From: Lachnospiraceae bacterium | Lineage (GTDB): Bacteria > Bacillota > Clostridia > Lachnospirales > Lachnospiraceae | Reading direction: 5' to 3' | Length of the DNA: 64,000 nt | Assembly: GCA_910573755.1 (NCBI GenBank) | Contig: CAJTBO010000005.1 | Location: forward strand, 62,001-126,000 | Part shown: in pieces, positions 34,007 to 43,163 of the stretch | How the letters are laid out: every line of letters begins with the position of its first letter | How positions within the stretch are numbered: position 1 is the first letter of the stretch | Notes under the pieces: model-generated | Databases searched by the model: none | What the model was told of the DNA's origin: nothing | The model's input: only the letters and a program-made list of their open reading frames with translations | Translations under genes and position numbers: made by a program

Positions 34007-35406
34007 AAAAGTTTGCTAAGAGGATGCTGACCGCGGCAGGTATCTTTTTGGGCGTTGGTGTTGTGCTGGGCTGTATCGGAGCGGCAGGGGCGCATTATAC
34101 ATGGCAGAAAAACGGGAATGCGTCAGGGTATACTGCAGTGGGAGATGCATTGGACAGATTGAATAAATGGGACTTCCGGAGGATCAAAGGAGACGGGAGA
34201 GGGCTGGTACTGATCTATGACGGTATAGAGTTTGACGAAAACCATGATATTGTGTACGGCAGCTTTACGGATGACGGTCTGCGGGATACGGATGTGCATA
34301 ATCTGGATCTGGACATCGGCGGGGGATCATTGATCCTGCAGTACGGTGACGGGATGGAACTGAAAAAGGACGGCGGACCGGAATGCCAGTATTATATAGA
34401 AGGAGATACATTCTATTTAAAGCAGAGATGTCCCGTAGGGGGAGGGTCGCCGGATTTAATATTAACGCTGCCGGAGGGGATTTGTCTGGAGGAAGTGGAT
34501 ATTGAAATGGGGGCGGGAGAGGTTATGACAAAAGGCCTGCTCTCGTCTGAGGAGGTTATAGTGGAGATGTCTGCCGGTGAGATCTCCATGGATGCGGTAG
34601 AAACAGGAAGGCTTGAGGCGGAGGTAGGAGCAGGCGCGGTGAGCGTATTTGAGTTGGATGCCGGGGAGTGCGATATGGAGGTAAGCATGGGCAGTATTAC
34701 TTTGCAGGAGGCTCTTGTGACAGGGAATATGAATGCGGAAGTCAGTATGGGAGAGATCAGTATTTTTCTGAGGGATTCCTATGAAGACCATGATTATGAG
34801 GTAGACTGTGGTATGGGAGAGATCACGATATGTCAGGAGGACGGAAAAACAAATGAGTATGCCGGTTTTTCGAATTTGGCGGAACGCTCCGGCAAAAATT
34901 CCACGGGGGAGAGCGTGTATGGACTGAACTGCAGTATGGGAAATATTTATGTGAAATTTTACGGAAAAGAGGGAAAGAACAGTGCGGCGGGGGCTGCAGA
35001 CGGAATAAAAGGGAAAGCAGGACCGCCGGAGAAAGAGAGCTCAGATCCGGGAGAAGATTATGATGCGGAAAACGGACAGGATCAGCTTTCCGAAGTTTCG
35101 GAAATAGAAGATATTTACGGAATAGAAGATAACTGGCCGGAAAGTATCGGCAGGGAAAATATAAATACAACTGCGAAAGATCTTTTCTTTGATATATGGA
35201 TTCCGGAACCGATGACACTGGAGATTTCCTGTGTAACGACAAGCGGAGAACTGGATCTGAAAATAAAAAACCAGAAAGATATTTTTGAAAAGTATGATAT
35301 TCAGACAGGGACTGTTGAAGTGAAAGCAGATTCGGTGGGAATGTACAGAGTCTATGTTGACTGCGATGACCACACCGGAAACTTCTGGATCAGACCGAAA
35401 GACTGA
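34003..35406 (+). CDS. DUF4097-type beta-helical surface protein
   Basis: A 467-residue exported or membrane-anchored protein with an N-terminal hydrophobic helix (about 8-30). Its middle part (about 150-290) shows the repeating pattern of DUF4097 proteins: short strands such as 'VDIEMGAGEVMTKGL', 'VIVEMSAGEISMDAV', 'LEAEVGAGAVSVFEL' and 'MNAEVSMGEISIFL', which stack as a beta-helix. After an acidic linker (about 330-390) the C-terminus has another strand-rich module ('MTLEISCVTTSGELDLKI', 'IQTGTVEVKADSVGMYRVYV'). It is the last gene of the PadR operon. DUF4097 proteins are linked to envelope-stress modules (such as LiaG), but no molecular function is established. Confidence 0.8.
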   Translation: MKKFAKRMLTAAGIFLGVGVVLGCIGAAGAHYTWQKNGNASGYTAVGDALDRLNKWDFRRIKGDGRGLVLIYDGIEFDENHDIVYGSFTDDGLRDTDVHNLDLDIGGGSLILQYGDGMELKKDGGPECQYYIEGDTFYLKQRCPVGGGSPDLILTLPEGICLEEVDIEMGAGEVMTKGLLSSEEVIVEMSAGEISMDAVETGRLEAEVGAGAVSVFELDAGECDMEVSMGSITLQEALVTGNMNAEVSMGEISIFLRDSYEDHDYEVDCGMGEITICQEDGKTNEYAGFSNLAERSGKNSTGESVYGLNCSMGNIYVKFYGKEGKNSAAGAADGIKGKAGPPEKESSDPGEDYDAENGQDQLSEVSEIEDIYGIEDNWPESIGRENINTTAKDLFFDIWIPEPMTLEISCVTTSGELDLKIKNQKDIFEKYDIQTGTVEVKADSVGMYRVYVDCDDHTGNFWIRPKD

Positions 35407-35476
35407 TTGAAATATATTGAAGAAAAGAAGAAAGAAAAAAGCGGGGCTTTTGCACAGGGCGGAAGCTCCGCTTTGT

Positions 35477-35507
35477 GGTATAAGTACGCCCGCAGGGCGC
35501 GTTGGAT
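35477..35507 (+). repeat. Dispersed hairpin element, divergent copy 4
   Basis: GGTATAAG, then GCCC-GCA-GGGC, then GCGTTGGAT: the same plan as the other copies with changes in both ends. It lies in the gap between the convergent DUF4097 and MATE genes. Confidence 0.5.
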
Positions 35508-35557
35508 CGAATAAAGATGCCGGGCTGATCCTGCAAAAAAGGCGGGGTAAGGGAATA

Positions 35558-36953
35558 TTATTCATATTCTCTTGTTATATTATTAAGCCACTTCTCACTC
35601 TTATAATACCGGTACACCACCGGCACTTTCCAGAATTCATCCAGACAGAGAATAAAATAAACCGCTTTCGGCGGCAGGTGCAGCACAAAAGCACTGATAA
35701 AGCCGAGCGGAACCGCCACAACCCACATAGTGATGATATCGCAGATCAGTCCGAAGCGGGAGTTGCCGCCGGCGCGGAAAATACCGGCGATGGTCAGCGT
35801 ATTCATTGCCTGTCCGACAACATAGTAGGAACTGACAAGCAGCATAAAGTTCAGATAATCCTGCGCCTGCGGGGTCAGGTCGAAGATGCCGATGACCGGC
35901 CTGCGGACAAGGATAATGATAAGGCCGGTCAGTATACTGACGGCAAGAGTGCACCGGCAAAGGCTCCCTGCCTCCCGTTTTGCTTTGTCCATCTGCATCT
36001 CTCCCATGGATTTTCCGAGAAGCACCGTACCTGCGCCGCCAAGCCCGTAACAGACAACGGTAAGCAGATCGCGGATCGTAGTTGCTACGGAAGATGCCGC
36101 CACCATATCGGAATTCATATGCCCCAAAATAATGGAATAGGTTGAAAAGGCAAAGGTCCAGATGCAGTCATTTAATAGGGCGGGGATAGAATATTTTAGA
36201 AAATCCTGAAACAGAAGCTTATGTCTGCCGAATAAAACGGAAAAATCCGGCCTGAAAATATGTCCCTTGAAAAAATCGACAAGACAGAGCAGGATCTCCA
36301 CAATGCGGGCGATCAGTGTGGCAAGGGCAACACCCGCTGCACCGAGTTTCGGAGCGCCGAGGAGTCCGAAAATAAACACGGCGTTCAGAAATACATTGAG
36401 GAACAGGGCGCTGCAACTGATCAGAGTGCTTGTTTTGGCTCGTTCCACGCTTTTTAACACACAGAGATAGGTCTGTGAGAAACCGGTCAGGAGATAGGAG
36501 GTCCCCATCACTCTTAAATAGGAAGCGCCGATGCCGATCAGTTCCGGATCAGGGGGTAAAGACCCGCATTAAAAGCGCAGGAAAGGAAACTGCCGCAAGG
36601 GACAGGATCAGAGTAAAAGTCAAAGATATTTTCAGGGCGATGCCAAATACCGCCTGAATGGAATCAAGATCCTTTTTCCCCCAGTACTGGGCGCAGAGCA
36701 TCGTAGTCCCGGAGGTGATGCCAAAGAAAAAGCCCCCCAGAATAAACTGATACTGGTTGGCGAGGGAAACCGCTGACATGGAGGACTGGCCCACATAGTT
36801 GAGCATCAGCACGTCGGCGGAATTTACCATATGTGTGATTAAATTCTGGATCGTGATCGGGATGACCAGAGAGAGCAGCGATCTGCAAAAAAGCCGTTTT
36901 TCCGGCGCTCGTGTTTTGTATGTATTCATAATGGTGACAGCATAGCAGATCAT
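35558..36953 (-). pseudogene. MATE-family efflux transporter, frameshifted in a homopolymer
   Basis: Two minus-strand frames together make one MATE transporter of about 464 residues with 12 hydrophobic helices. The N-terminal part (36549-36953) has 'LVIPITIQNLITHMVNSADV' and 'GITSGTTMLCAQYWGKKD'; the C-terminal part (35558 to about 36550) has 'ALLNDCIWTFAFSTYSIILG' and 'GGAGTVLLGKSMGE'. The break is at five consecutive C on the coding strand (five G on plus, 36552-36556). With four the frame reads 'FTPDPELIGIGASYL' without interruption. MATE proteins export drugs or metabolites using Na+ or H+ gradients. The run is a plausible phase-variation or sequencing-error site. A 9-bp inverted repeat abuts the start codon. 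Confidence 0.85.
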
Positions 36954-36979
36954 ACCGGTTTTGTAAAGAAAAAACCGGT
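36954..36979 (-). promoter_or_regulatory. Inverted repeat abutting the MATE start
   Basis: ACCGGTTTT (36954-36962) and AAAACCGGT (36971-36979) form a perfect 9-bp inverted repeat, ending on the base before the first possible start codon. It could be a regulator site or an RNA hairpin that hides the start. Confidence 0.45.
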
Positions 36980-37143
36980 AAAAAAATATTTTATATGCTG
37001 TCTATTTCGGGCAGGGTATGATACAATAGATGCAGCGGATCAAAGTGCTTTCGGCAATTCGGTCCGAATGAAAAAAAGCGGCGGCTTTCAGGATCTGTAA
37101 AGACAAAAAGCGGGCCGCCATAAAACCCAAAGGAGGTAGACTC

Positions 37144-37671
37144 ATGAAAATTATTATTACAGGAAAGAATCTTGATGTGAGCGAAGGGTTAAGAAATGCG
37201 GTGGAAGAGAAGATCGGCAAGCTGGAAAAGTACTTTGCTGAGGATACGACTGCCAAAGTGACGCTCAGTGTGGAGAAGGACAGACAGAAGATTGAGGTAA
37301 CGATTCCTGTTAAGGGAAATATCATCCGTTCCGAACAGACAAGCAGTGATATGTATGTGTCTATCGATCTGGTTCAGGAGATCATTGAACGCCAGCTTAA
37401 GAAATATAAGAAAAAACTGATCGATAAAAAGCAGAATGCGGTATCCTTCAGCGATGCTTTTATCGAGAAGATCGAGGATGACGAGGAGGAGGTAAAGATC
37501 GTCAGGACAAAGCAGTTTGATATCAAACCCATGTATCCGGAGGATGCCTGTGTGCAGATGGAACTGCTTGGACATGACTTTTATGTGTTCTGCAATGCGG
37601 AGACGGAGCAGATGTGCGTGGTTTATAAGAGAAAAGGCGGCACCTACGGGATGATCGAGCCGGAGGTATGA
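37144..37671 (+). CDS. hpf: Long-form ribosome hibernation-promoting factor
   Basis: A 175-residue HPF of the long type, which dimerises 70S ribosomes into inactive 100S particles in stationary phase. The N-terminal S30AE domain (1-100) has 'MKIIITGKNLDVSEGLRNAV', 'KIGKLEKYF', 'KVTLSVEKDRQKIEVTIPVK' and 'DMYVSIDLVQEIIERQLKKY'. The C-terminal domain (about 118-175) has 'VRTKQFDIKPMYPEDACVQM' and 'DFYVFCNAETEQMCVVYKRK'. AAAGGAGG is 6 bases before the ATG. An extended -10 (TATGATACAAT, ending 37027) and a GC-rich hairpin lie upstream. Expression is probably growth-phase dependent. Confidence 0.95.
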   Translation: MKIIITGKNLDVSEGLRNAVEEKIGKLEKYFAEDTTAKVTLSVEKDRQKIEVTIPVKGNIIRSEQTSSDMYVSIDLVQEIIERQLKKYKKKLIDKKQNAVSFSDAFIEKIEDDEEEVKIVRTKQFDIKPMYPEDACVQMELLGHDFYVFCNAETEQMCVVYKRKGGTYGMIEPEV

Positions 37672-37689
37672 TTTTTGCAGGGTTCTGTG

Positions 37690-37749
37690 TTGCAAAATGT
37701 CGACTGATATGATATAATTGAAAAAGTGAGTTTGTCAAAAAAATAACAA
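37690..37749 (+). promoter_or_regulatory. thl promoter with Rex-like operator
   Basis: TTGCAA (37690-37695), a 17-base spacer and TATAAT (37713-37718). Downstream, at 37732-37749, TTGTCAA-AAAA-ATAACAA matches the Rex palindrome TTGTTAAnnnnTTAACAA at 12 of 14 arm positions. Its place just after the transcription start suits a repressor. Rex senses NADH/NAD+ and controls butyrate genes in several clostridia; regulation here is inferred from this match. Confidence 0.75.
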
Positions 37750-37784
37750 ACAAAAATAAATAAGTAAAACGGAGGGCTATTCAA

Positions 37785-38972
37785 ATGGCAAAAAAAGTAG
37801 TATTAGCGGGTGCTTGTCGTACCGCTATCGGTAAAATGGGCGGAGCTCTGGGAACGACGCCGGCACCTGTACTTGGTTCCATCGTAATCAAGGAAGCACT
37901 GAAGAGAGCAGGCGTTCCTGCAGATCAGGTTGATCATGTTTACATGGGCTGTGTTATTCAGGCAGGCCTCGGACAGAACGTTGCGCGTCAGGCATCCATC
38001 AAGGCAGGGCTTCCTGTGGAGACTCCTGCGGTAACAGTTAACGTAGTATGCGGTTCCGGTCTGAACTGTGTCAACATGGCGGCGCAGATGATCCAGGCCG
38101 GCGATGCCGATATCGTAGTGGCAGGCGGTATGGAAAATATGTCCATGGCTCCCTATGCGATGATGAATGGCCGTTACGGTTATAGAATGAACAATGGCAC
38201 TCTGGTGGATACCATGGTAAACGACGCACTGTGGGATGCTTTCAACCAGTATCATATGATGATCACTGCCGAGAACATTGCGGATCAGTGGAAGCTGACA
38301 AGGGAAGAACTGGATGAGTTTTCCGTAAACAGCCAGCAGAAGTGTGAAAAAGCGATCAGCGAAGGTAAATTTGATGATGAAATCGTACCGGTTCCCGTTA
38401 AAGTAAAAAAGGAGATCGTTGACTTTGTAAAGGATGAAGGCCCTCGTCCGGGTACGACCATCGAAGCTTTGGCAAAACTGAAATGCTGCTCCGGCAAGAA
38501 AGAAGGCGGCGTGGTAACGGCGGGTAATGCTTCCGGTATCAATGACGGCGCGGCTGCGATCGTTGTGATGAGCGAAGAAAAAGCAAAAGAACTTGGTGTG
38601 ACACCTATGGCGACATTCGTAGGCGGCGCACTGGGCGGCGTGGATCCTTCCATCATGGGCATCGGCCCTGTAGCGGCAACAAAGAAAGTTATGGCTAAGA
38701 CAGGCCTTACCGTAGATGATATGGATCTGATCGAAGCGAACGAAGCTTTCGCGGCACAGTCCGTAGCTGTGGCGAAGGAACTTGGATTTAACCCTGAAAA
38801 ACTGAATGTAAACGGCGGCGCTATCGCACTGGGACATCCTGTAGGAGCTTCCGGATGCCGTATCCTTGTAACGCTGCTGCATGAGATGGTGAAGAGAGAT
38901 GCCAAAAAAGGCCTTGCAACTCTTTGTATCGGCGGCGGCATGGGCTGCGCAACCATCGTTGAGAGAGACTGA
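37785..38972 (+). CDS. thlA: Acetyl-CoA C-acetyltransferase (thiolase)
   Basis: This enzyme condenses two acetyl-CoA to acetoacetyl-CoA, the entry step of butyrate formation. The 395-residue protein has the acyl-accepting Cys in '[20 protein letters not shown]' (about residue 88), the His of '[17 protein letters not shown]' (about 350) and the second catalytic Cys in '[10 protein letters not shown]' near the end. '[19 protein letters not shown]' is typical of biosynthetic thiolases. ACGGAGGG precedes the ATG. It is the first gene of the thl-crt-hbd-bcd-etfB-etfA operon, read from a promoter with a Rex-like site. A stable hairpin follows the gene. Confidence 0.97.
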   Translation: MAKKVVLAGACRTAIGKMGGALGTTPAPVLGSIVIKEALKRAGVPADQVDHVYMGCVIQAGLGQNVARQASIKAGLPVETPAVTVNVVCGSGLNCVNMAAQMIQAGDADIVVAGGMENMSMAPYAMMNGRYGYRMNNGTLVDTMVNDALWDAFNQYHMMITAENIADQWKLTREELDEFSVNSQQKCEKAISEGKFDDEIVPVPVKVKKEIVDFVKDEGPRPGTTIEALAKLKCCSGKKEGGVVTAGNASGINDGAAAIVVMSEEKAKELGVTPMATFVGGALGGVDPSIMGIGPVAATKKVMAKTGLTVDDMDLIEANEAFAAQSVAVAKELGFNPEKLNVNGGAIALGHPVGASGCRILVTLLHEMVKRDAKKGLATLCIGGGMGCATIVERD

Positions 38973-39000
38973 GACGGTCTTAAGTAAATCATGAAATCAG

Positions 39001-39032
39001 ATACCGGGAAGCTTTTCGGGGCTTCTCGGTAT
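39001..39032 (+). repeat. Intercistronic hairpin between thl and crt
   Basis: ATACCGGGAAGC (39001-39012) pairs with GCTTCTCGGTAT (39021-39032) over 11-12 positions. No T-run follows. It may set the ratio of thl to downstream mRNA. Confidence 0.65.
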
Positions 39033-39088
39033 TCCGGCGTTTATCAATAGTATAAACCGGAATAAAAACAGCATCTACCGGAAAGGGA

Positions 39089-39109
39089 GATGCGGAACTG
39101 GAATAGGAG
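39089..39109 (+). repeat. Leader repeat with ribosome binding site, third copy
   Basis: Twenty-one bases (GATGCGG...GAATAGGAG) identical to 6853-6873 before the ABC ATPase gene. As there, the element ends in the AGGAG placed just before a start codon. Confidence 0.7.
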
Positions 39110-39118
39110 AATAGGAAC

Positions 39119-39904
39119 ATGGAATTTGTTTTATATGAAGTGAACGGTCAGGTCGGTACCATTACGATCAACCGTGAAAAAGCATTAAATGCGCTGAATT
39201 CTAAAGTGTTGGATGAACTGAACGCAACACTTGACGCTGTGGATCTGAATGAAGTGAGATGCCTGATCCTCACAGGCGCAGGCACAAAGTCTTTTGTGGC
39301 GGGCGCTGATATCGGCGAGATGAGTACGCTGACAAAGGCAGAGGGTGAAGCTTTCGGCAAGAAAGGCAATGATGTCTTCCGGAAACTGGAGACTTTCCCG
39401 ATCCCCGTGATCGCGGCGGTAAACGGCTTTGCGCTGGGCGGCGGCTGTGAGATATCCATGAGCTGCGATATCCGCATCTGTTCCGATAACGCGGTATTCG
39501 GTCAGCCGGAAGTGGGACTCGGCATTACACCGGGCTTTGGCGGTACCCAGAGACTGGCGCGTCTGGTAAGCCCCGGCATGGCAAAGCAGCTGATCTATAC
39601 GGCGAGAAATATCAAAGCGGACGAAGCGCTGCGGATCGGCCTTGTAAATGCTGTCTATCCGCAGGATGAGTTAATGCCGGCAGCACAGAAAATGGCGGCA
39701 GGCATTGCAAAGAACGCTCCAATCGCCGTTCGTAACTGCAAGAGGGCGATCAATGACGGACTGGAAGTAAATATGGATGAAGCGATCGTGATCGAAGAGA
39801 AGCTTTTCGGCGACTGTTTCGAGACGGAAGATCAGAAATATGGTATGGCATTCTTCCTTGACAAGAACAAAGAGAAAGTGAAAGAACCGTTTAAAAACTG
39901 CTAA
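39119..39904 (+). CDS. crt: 3-Hydroxybutyryl-CoA dehydratase (crotonase)
   Basis: Crotonase removes water from 3-hydroxybutyryl-CoA to give crotonyl-CoA. The 261-residue protein has the CoA-binding and oxyanion-hole segments 'AGADIGEMSTL' and 'AVNGFALGGGCEISMSCDIR', and the catalytic Glu in 'NAVFGQPEVGLGITPGFGGT', with the second acid from the preceding Glu-containing helix. It is the second gene of the butyrate operon, although hbd acts before it in the pathway. The ribosome binding site is part of a repeated leader element (GGAATAGGAG), with a second AATAGGA closer to the ATG. Confidence 0.96.
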   Translation: MEFVLYEVNGQVGTITINREKALNALNSKVLDELNATLDAVDLNEVRCLILTGAGTKSFVAGADIGEMSTLTKAEGEAFGKKGNDVFRKLETFPIPVIAAVNGFALGGGCEISMSCDIRICSDNAVFGQPEVGLGITPGFGGTQRLARLVSPGMAKQLIYTARNIKADEALRIGLVNAVYPQDELMPAAQKMAAGIAKNAPIAVRNCKRAINDGLEVNMDEAIVIEEKLFGDCFETEDQKYGMAFFLDKNKEKVKEPFKNC

Positions 39905-39935
39905 AGTTGCAGGCGGTATAAATGAAGTATGGGAA

Positions 39936-39961
39936 AAAGGAGATGGAAAACTGTCTCCTTT
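39936..39961 (+). repeat. Intercistronic hairpin between crt and hbd
   Basis: AAAGGAGA (39936-39943) pairs perfectly with TCTCCTTT (39954-39961). It is A-rich rather than T-rich on the 3' side. Confidence 0.6.
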
Positions 39962-39997
39962 AAAAAAGATAAATGAATCAAACAGGAGGATTTTAAA

Positions 39998-40837
39998 ATG
40001 AAGGTAGGTATTATTGGCGCTGGTACAATGGGTTCCGGTATTGCGCAGGCATTCGCAATGACTGACGGTTATGAAGTGTGCTTATGCGATATCAAGGAAG
40101 AGTACGCGGAAGGCGGCAAAGCGAAAATTCAGAAGAATATGAATTTCCTTGTGGGCAAGGAAAAGATCACGCAGGAAAAGGCTGATGAGATCATGGGCAA
40201 GATCACGACAGGCCTTAACGGCATCTGCACAGACTGCGATCTGATCGTGGAAGTTGCTCTGGAAAATCTGGAGATCAAGAAAAATATCTTTACCGAACTG
40301 ATGGGTATCGTGAAAAAGGACTGCATGTTCGCATCCAACACCTCTTCCCTCTCCATCACAAAGATCGGCGAAGGATTGGACAGACCGATGATCGGCATGC
40401 ATTTCTTCAATCCTGCTGACAGAATGAAACTGGTGGAGGTGATCAAGGGCGAAAATACACCTCAGGAAATGGTTGACAAGATCGTTGCCATCTCTAAAGA
40501 GATCGGCAAGACTCCTGTAGAAGTGAAAGAGGCTCCGGGCTTTGTTGTAAACAGAATCCTGATCCCGATGATCAATGAAGCGATCGGCGTTTTAGATGCC
40601 GGCACAGCTTCCGCGGAAGATATCGATGTGGCTATGCAGCTTGGCGCATCCCATCCCATGGGACCTCTGCACCTCGGCGATCTGATCGGACTGGACATCT
40701 GCCTTGCGATCATGGAAGTGCTTTACAATGAGACAAAAGATGAGAAGTATGCTCCTCAGCCTCTGCTGAAGAAGATGGTGGAAGAGAAGAAACTCGGCAG
40801 AAAGACCGGTGTTGGATTCTTTGACTACAGTAAATAA
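39998..40837 (+). CDS. hbd: 3-Hydroxybutyryl-CoA dehydrogenase
   Basis: Hbd reduces acetoacetyl-CoA to 3-hydroxybutyryl-CoA with NAD(P)H. At 279 residues it has the usual short bacterial length. The Rossmann motif is 'VGIIGAGTMGSGIAQAFAM' at the N-terminus. Catalytic residues lie in 'FASNTSSLSITKI' (Ser), 'IGMHFFNPADRMKLVEVI' (His) and 'PGFVVNRILIPMINEA' (Asn). 'GPLHLGDLIGLDI' is in the C-terminal dimerisation domain. GGAGGA precedes the ATG. It is the third gene of the operon. NADH use links it to the Rex-type control seen at the promoter. Confidence 0.97.
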   Translation: MKVGIIGAGTMGSGIAQAFAMTDGYEVCLCDIKEEYAEGGKAKIQKNMNFLVGKEKITQEKADEIMGKITTGLNGICTDCDLIVEVALENLEIKKNIFTELMGIVKKDCMFASNTSSLSITKIGEGLDRPMIGMHFFNPADRMKLVEVIKGENTPQEMVDKIVAISKEIGKTPVEVKEAPGFVVNRILIPMINEAIGVLDAGTASAEDIDVAMQLGASHPMGPLHLGDLIGLDICLAIMEVLYNETKDEKYAPQPLLKKMVEEKKLGRKTGVGFFDYSK

Positions 40838-40939
40838 GAACAGGTGCAAGGCGGCGGCCCGGGAGTTGCCGCGAAAATGACGCATGTTCCCGTGATTGGC
40901 ATGAAAAGAATTTAATAATATAAATGGAGGAAATAAATC

Positions 40940-42106
40940 ATGGATTTTTCTTTATCTAAAAAACATGAAATGGCAAGAACTCTTTTCAGAGAATTTGCTG
41001 AAAAAGAAGTTAAGCCGTTAGCGCAGGAAGTTGACGAAACAGAAGAGTTCCCCCGCGCGACAGTTGAGAAAATGGCAAAGGCAGGCTTTATGGGTATTCC
41101 GATCCCGAAGGAGTACGGCGGACAGGGCTGCGATAATCTGACTTATGCGATGTGTGTGGAAGAACTTTCTAAAGTCTGCGGCACAACAGGCGTTATTGTT
41201 TCCGCACATACTTCCCTTTGCTGTGATCCTATCCTGACCTACGGCACGGAAGAGCAGAAAAAGAAATATTTACCCGATCTGGCGGCAGGCCGTAAGATCG
41301 GCGCTTTCGGCCTGACAGAGCCCGGCGCAGGTACGGACGCGCAGGGACAGCAGACAAAGGCTGTTCTGGAAGGCGACGAGTGGGTGCTTAACGGCTCTAA
41401 GATCTTCATCACAAACGGTAAGGAAGCTGATGTGTATGTGATCATCGCCGTGACAGGCACCGTTGAGAAACGCGGCAGAAAGCAGAAAGAGATTTCCGCG
41501 TTTATCGTGGAAAAGGGAACACCGGGCTTCAGTTTCGGCACAAAGGAAAAGAAGATGGGTATCCGCGGATCCTCTACATATGAGCTGATCTTCACAGACT
41601 GCCGTATTCCGAAAGAGAATATGTTAGGACAGCAGGGCAAGGGATTTGGTATCGCCATGCACACACTGGACGGCGGACGTATCGGTATCGCCGCACAGGC
41701 ACTCGGCCTCGGTGAGGGCGCACTGGAGAGAACGGTCGACTACGTGAAGGAAAGAAAGCAGTTCGGACGCAGCATCGCCCAGTTCCAGAATACACAGTTC
41801 CAGCTTGCCGATATGGCGACAAAGGCACAGGCGGCACAGCTTCTTGTCTATAAGGCGGCAAAGACAAAAGATCAGTATGTGAAAGATCACAAGACCGCTT
41901 ATGGTGTGGAAGCGGCTATGGCAAAACTGTACGCGGCAGAGATGGCTATGGAAGTTACCACAAAGGCTGTACAGCTTCACGGCGGCTACGGTTACACAAG
42001 AGAATACGATGTAGAGCGTATGATGCGCGATGCAAAGATCACGGAGATCTACGAAGGAACATCCGAAGTACAGAGGATGGTTATTTCCGCGGCTCTGCTG
42101 AAGTAA
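40940..42106 (+). CDS. bcd: Butyryl-CoA dehydrogenase
   Basis: A flavoprotein of the acyl-CoA dehydrogenase family that reduces crotonyl-CoA to butyryl-CoA. The 388-residue protein has 'GAFGLTEPGAGTDAQGQQTK' and 'GSKIFITNGKEADVYVI' (FAD and substrate contacts), 'GIRGSSTYELIFTDCRIP' and the catalytic Glu in 'ITEIYEGTSEVQRMVI' near the C-terminus. The adjacent etfB-etfA genes support the Bcd-Etf complex, which bifurcates NADH electrons to crotonyl-CoA and ferredoxin. GGAGGAAA precedes the ATG. Two GC-rich palindromes lie between bcd and etfB. Confidence 0.96.
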   Translation: MDFSLSKKHEMARTLFREFAEKEVKPLAQEVDETEEFPRATVEKMAKAGFMGIPIPKEYGGQGCDNLTYAMCVEELSKVCGTTGVIVSAHTSLCCDPILTYGTEEQKKKYLPDLAAGRKIGAFGLTEPGAGTDAQGQQTKAVLEGDEWVLNGSKIFITNGKEADVYVIIAVTGTVEKRGRKQKEISAFIVEKGTPGFSFGTKEKKMGIRGSSTYELIFTDCRIPKENMLGQQGKGFGIAMHTLDGGRIGIAAQALGLGEGALERTVDYVKERKQFGRSIAQFQNTQFQLADMATKAQAAQLLVYKAAKTKDQYVKDHKTAYGVEAAMAKLYAAEMAMEVTTKAVQLHGGYGYTREYDVERMMRDAKITEIYEGTSEVQRMVISAALLK

Positions 42107-42126
42107 GGGGGCAGGCCGGATAATAT

Positions 42127-42274
42127 GCATGGAAGTCCTGCGAGCAGGAGTAACATGCGGTGAACGAAGACGGCGCAGAGCGGTGCGGTGTGCATCTGCG
42201 GAAAGTGCCGCCTTACGGACAGAGGGTGAAAACAGAATTTCACCATCCTGATGTATATGCCCGCGGAGGCGGGC
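42127..42274 (+). repeat. Two palindromes between bcd and etfB
   Basis: The first (42127-42158) has an outer stem GCATG/CATGC and an inner stem TCCTGC-GA-GCAGGA. The second (42259-42274) is GCCCGC-GGAG-GCGGGC. Both are perfect in their arms and lack T-runs. The 207-base gap contains no credible gene. Confidence 0.6.
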
Positions 42275-42313
42275 ACAGGAGAGAGAAAGAAAATAAAAAG
42301 GAGAGAAATTACA

Positions 42314-43096
42314 ATGAAAATTGTTGTTTGTGTAAAACAGGTGCCTGATACAAAGGGCGGCGTAAAGTTCAATCCCGACGGTACGCTGGACCGCGGCGCG
42401 ATGCTTGCTATCATGAATCCTGATGACAAGGCAGGTCTGGAAGCAGCTCTTAGATTAAAAGACCAGTATGATGCGGAAGTCACTGTTGTAACGATGGGGC
42501 TGCCGAAGGCGGAGGAAGTGCTTCGTGAAGCACTGGCAATGGGTGCAGACAAGGGTATCCTTGTGACAGACAGGGTGCTCGGCGGCGCGGATACATGGGC
42601 TACATCCCAGACACTGGCAGGCGCTATCCGCAATCTGGAATATGATCTGATCATCACAGGCCGTCAGGCGATCGACGGCGATACGGCGCAGGTTGGCCCC
42701 CAGATCTCCGAGCATTTGAACATTCCTGTTATCAGCTATGCGCAGGACATCAAGATCGAAGGCGACAGTGTGATCGTACAGCGTCAGTATGACGACAGAT
42801 ATCATGTGTTAAAGGCAAAAATGCCCTGCCTGATCACGGCACTGGCTGAATTGAATGAGCCTCGTTATATGACACCCGGCGGAATCTTTGATGCATATGA
42901 TGCAGAGATCACCGTATGGGGCAGAGCTGATCTGAAAGATGTGGAAGACTCCAATCTCGGCCTGAAAGGTTCCCCGACACAGATCGCAAGGGCTTCCGAT
43001 AAGGTAAGAAAGGGTGCCGGCGAGAAGGTAAATCTGGGTGTTGCGGAATCCGTGGACTACATCGTAGATAAGCTGAAAGTAAAACATGTTATTTAA
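42314..43096 (+). CDS. etfB: Electron transfer flavoprotein, beta subunit
   Basis: EtfB carries the bifurcating FAD in Bcd-Etf complexes. The protein is 260 residues from the ATG at 42314, which follows AAAGGAGAG; the frame is open further upstream through a palindromic noncoding stretch. Hallmarks are 'MKIVVCVKQVPDT', 'NPDDKAGLEAALRLKDQYDA', 'VTMGLPKAEEVLREALAMGA', 'LIITGRQAIDGDTAQVGPQI' and 'MPCLITALAELNEPRYM'. It sits between bcd and etfA, as in other butyrate producers. Confidence 0.96.
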   Translation: MKIVVCVKQVPDTKGGVKFNPDGTLDRGAMLAIMNPDDKAGLEAALRLKDQYDAEVTVVTMGLPKAEEVLREALAMGADKGILVTDRVLGGADTWATSQTLAGAIRNLEYDLIITGRQAIDGDTAQVGPQISEHLNIPVISYAQDIKIEGDSVIVQRQYDDRYHVLKAKMPCLITALAELNEPRYMTPGGIFDAYDAEITVWGRADLKDVEDSNLGLKGSPTQIARASDKVRKGAGEKVNLGVAESVDYIVDKLKVKHVI

Positions 43097-43163
43097 ATAA
43101 GCAGTGCCAAAATCATAAGATGACAAGACTGGCTGCTTGCAGACCGGATTGGCAGATTTGACT

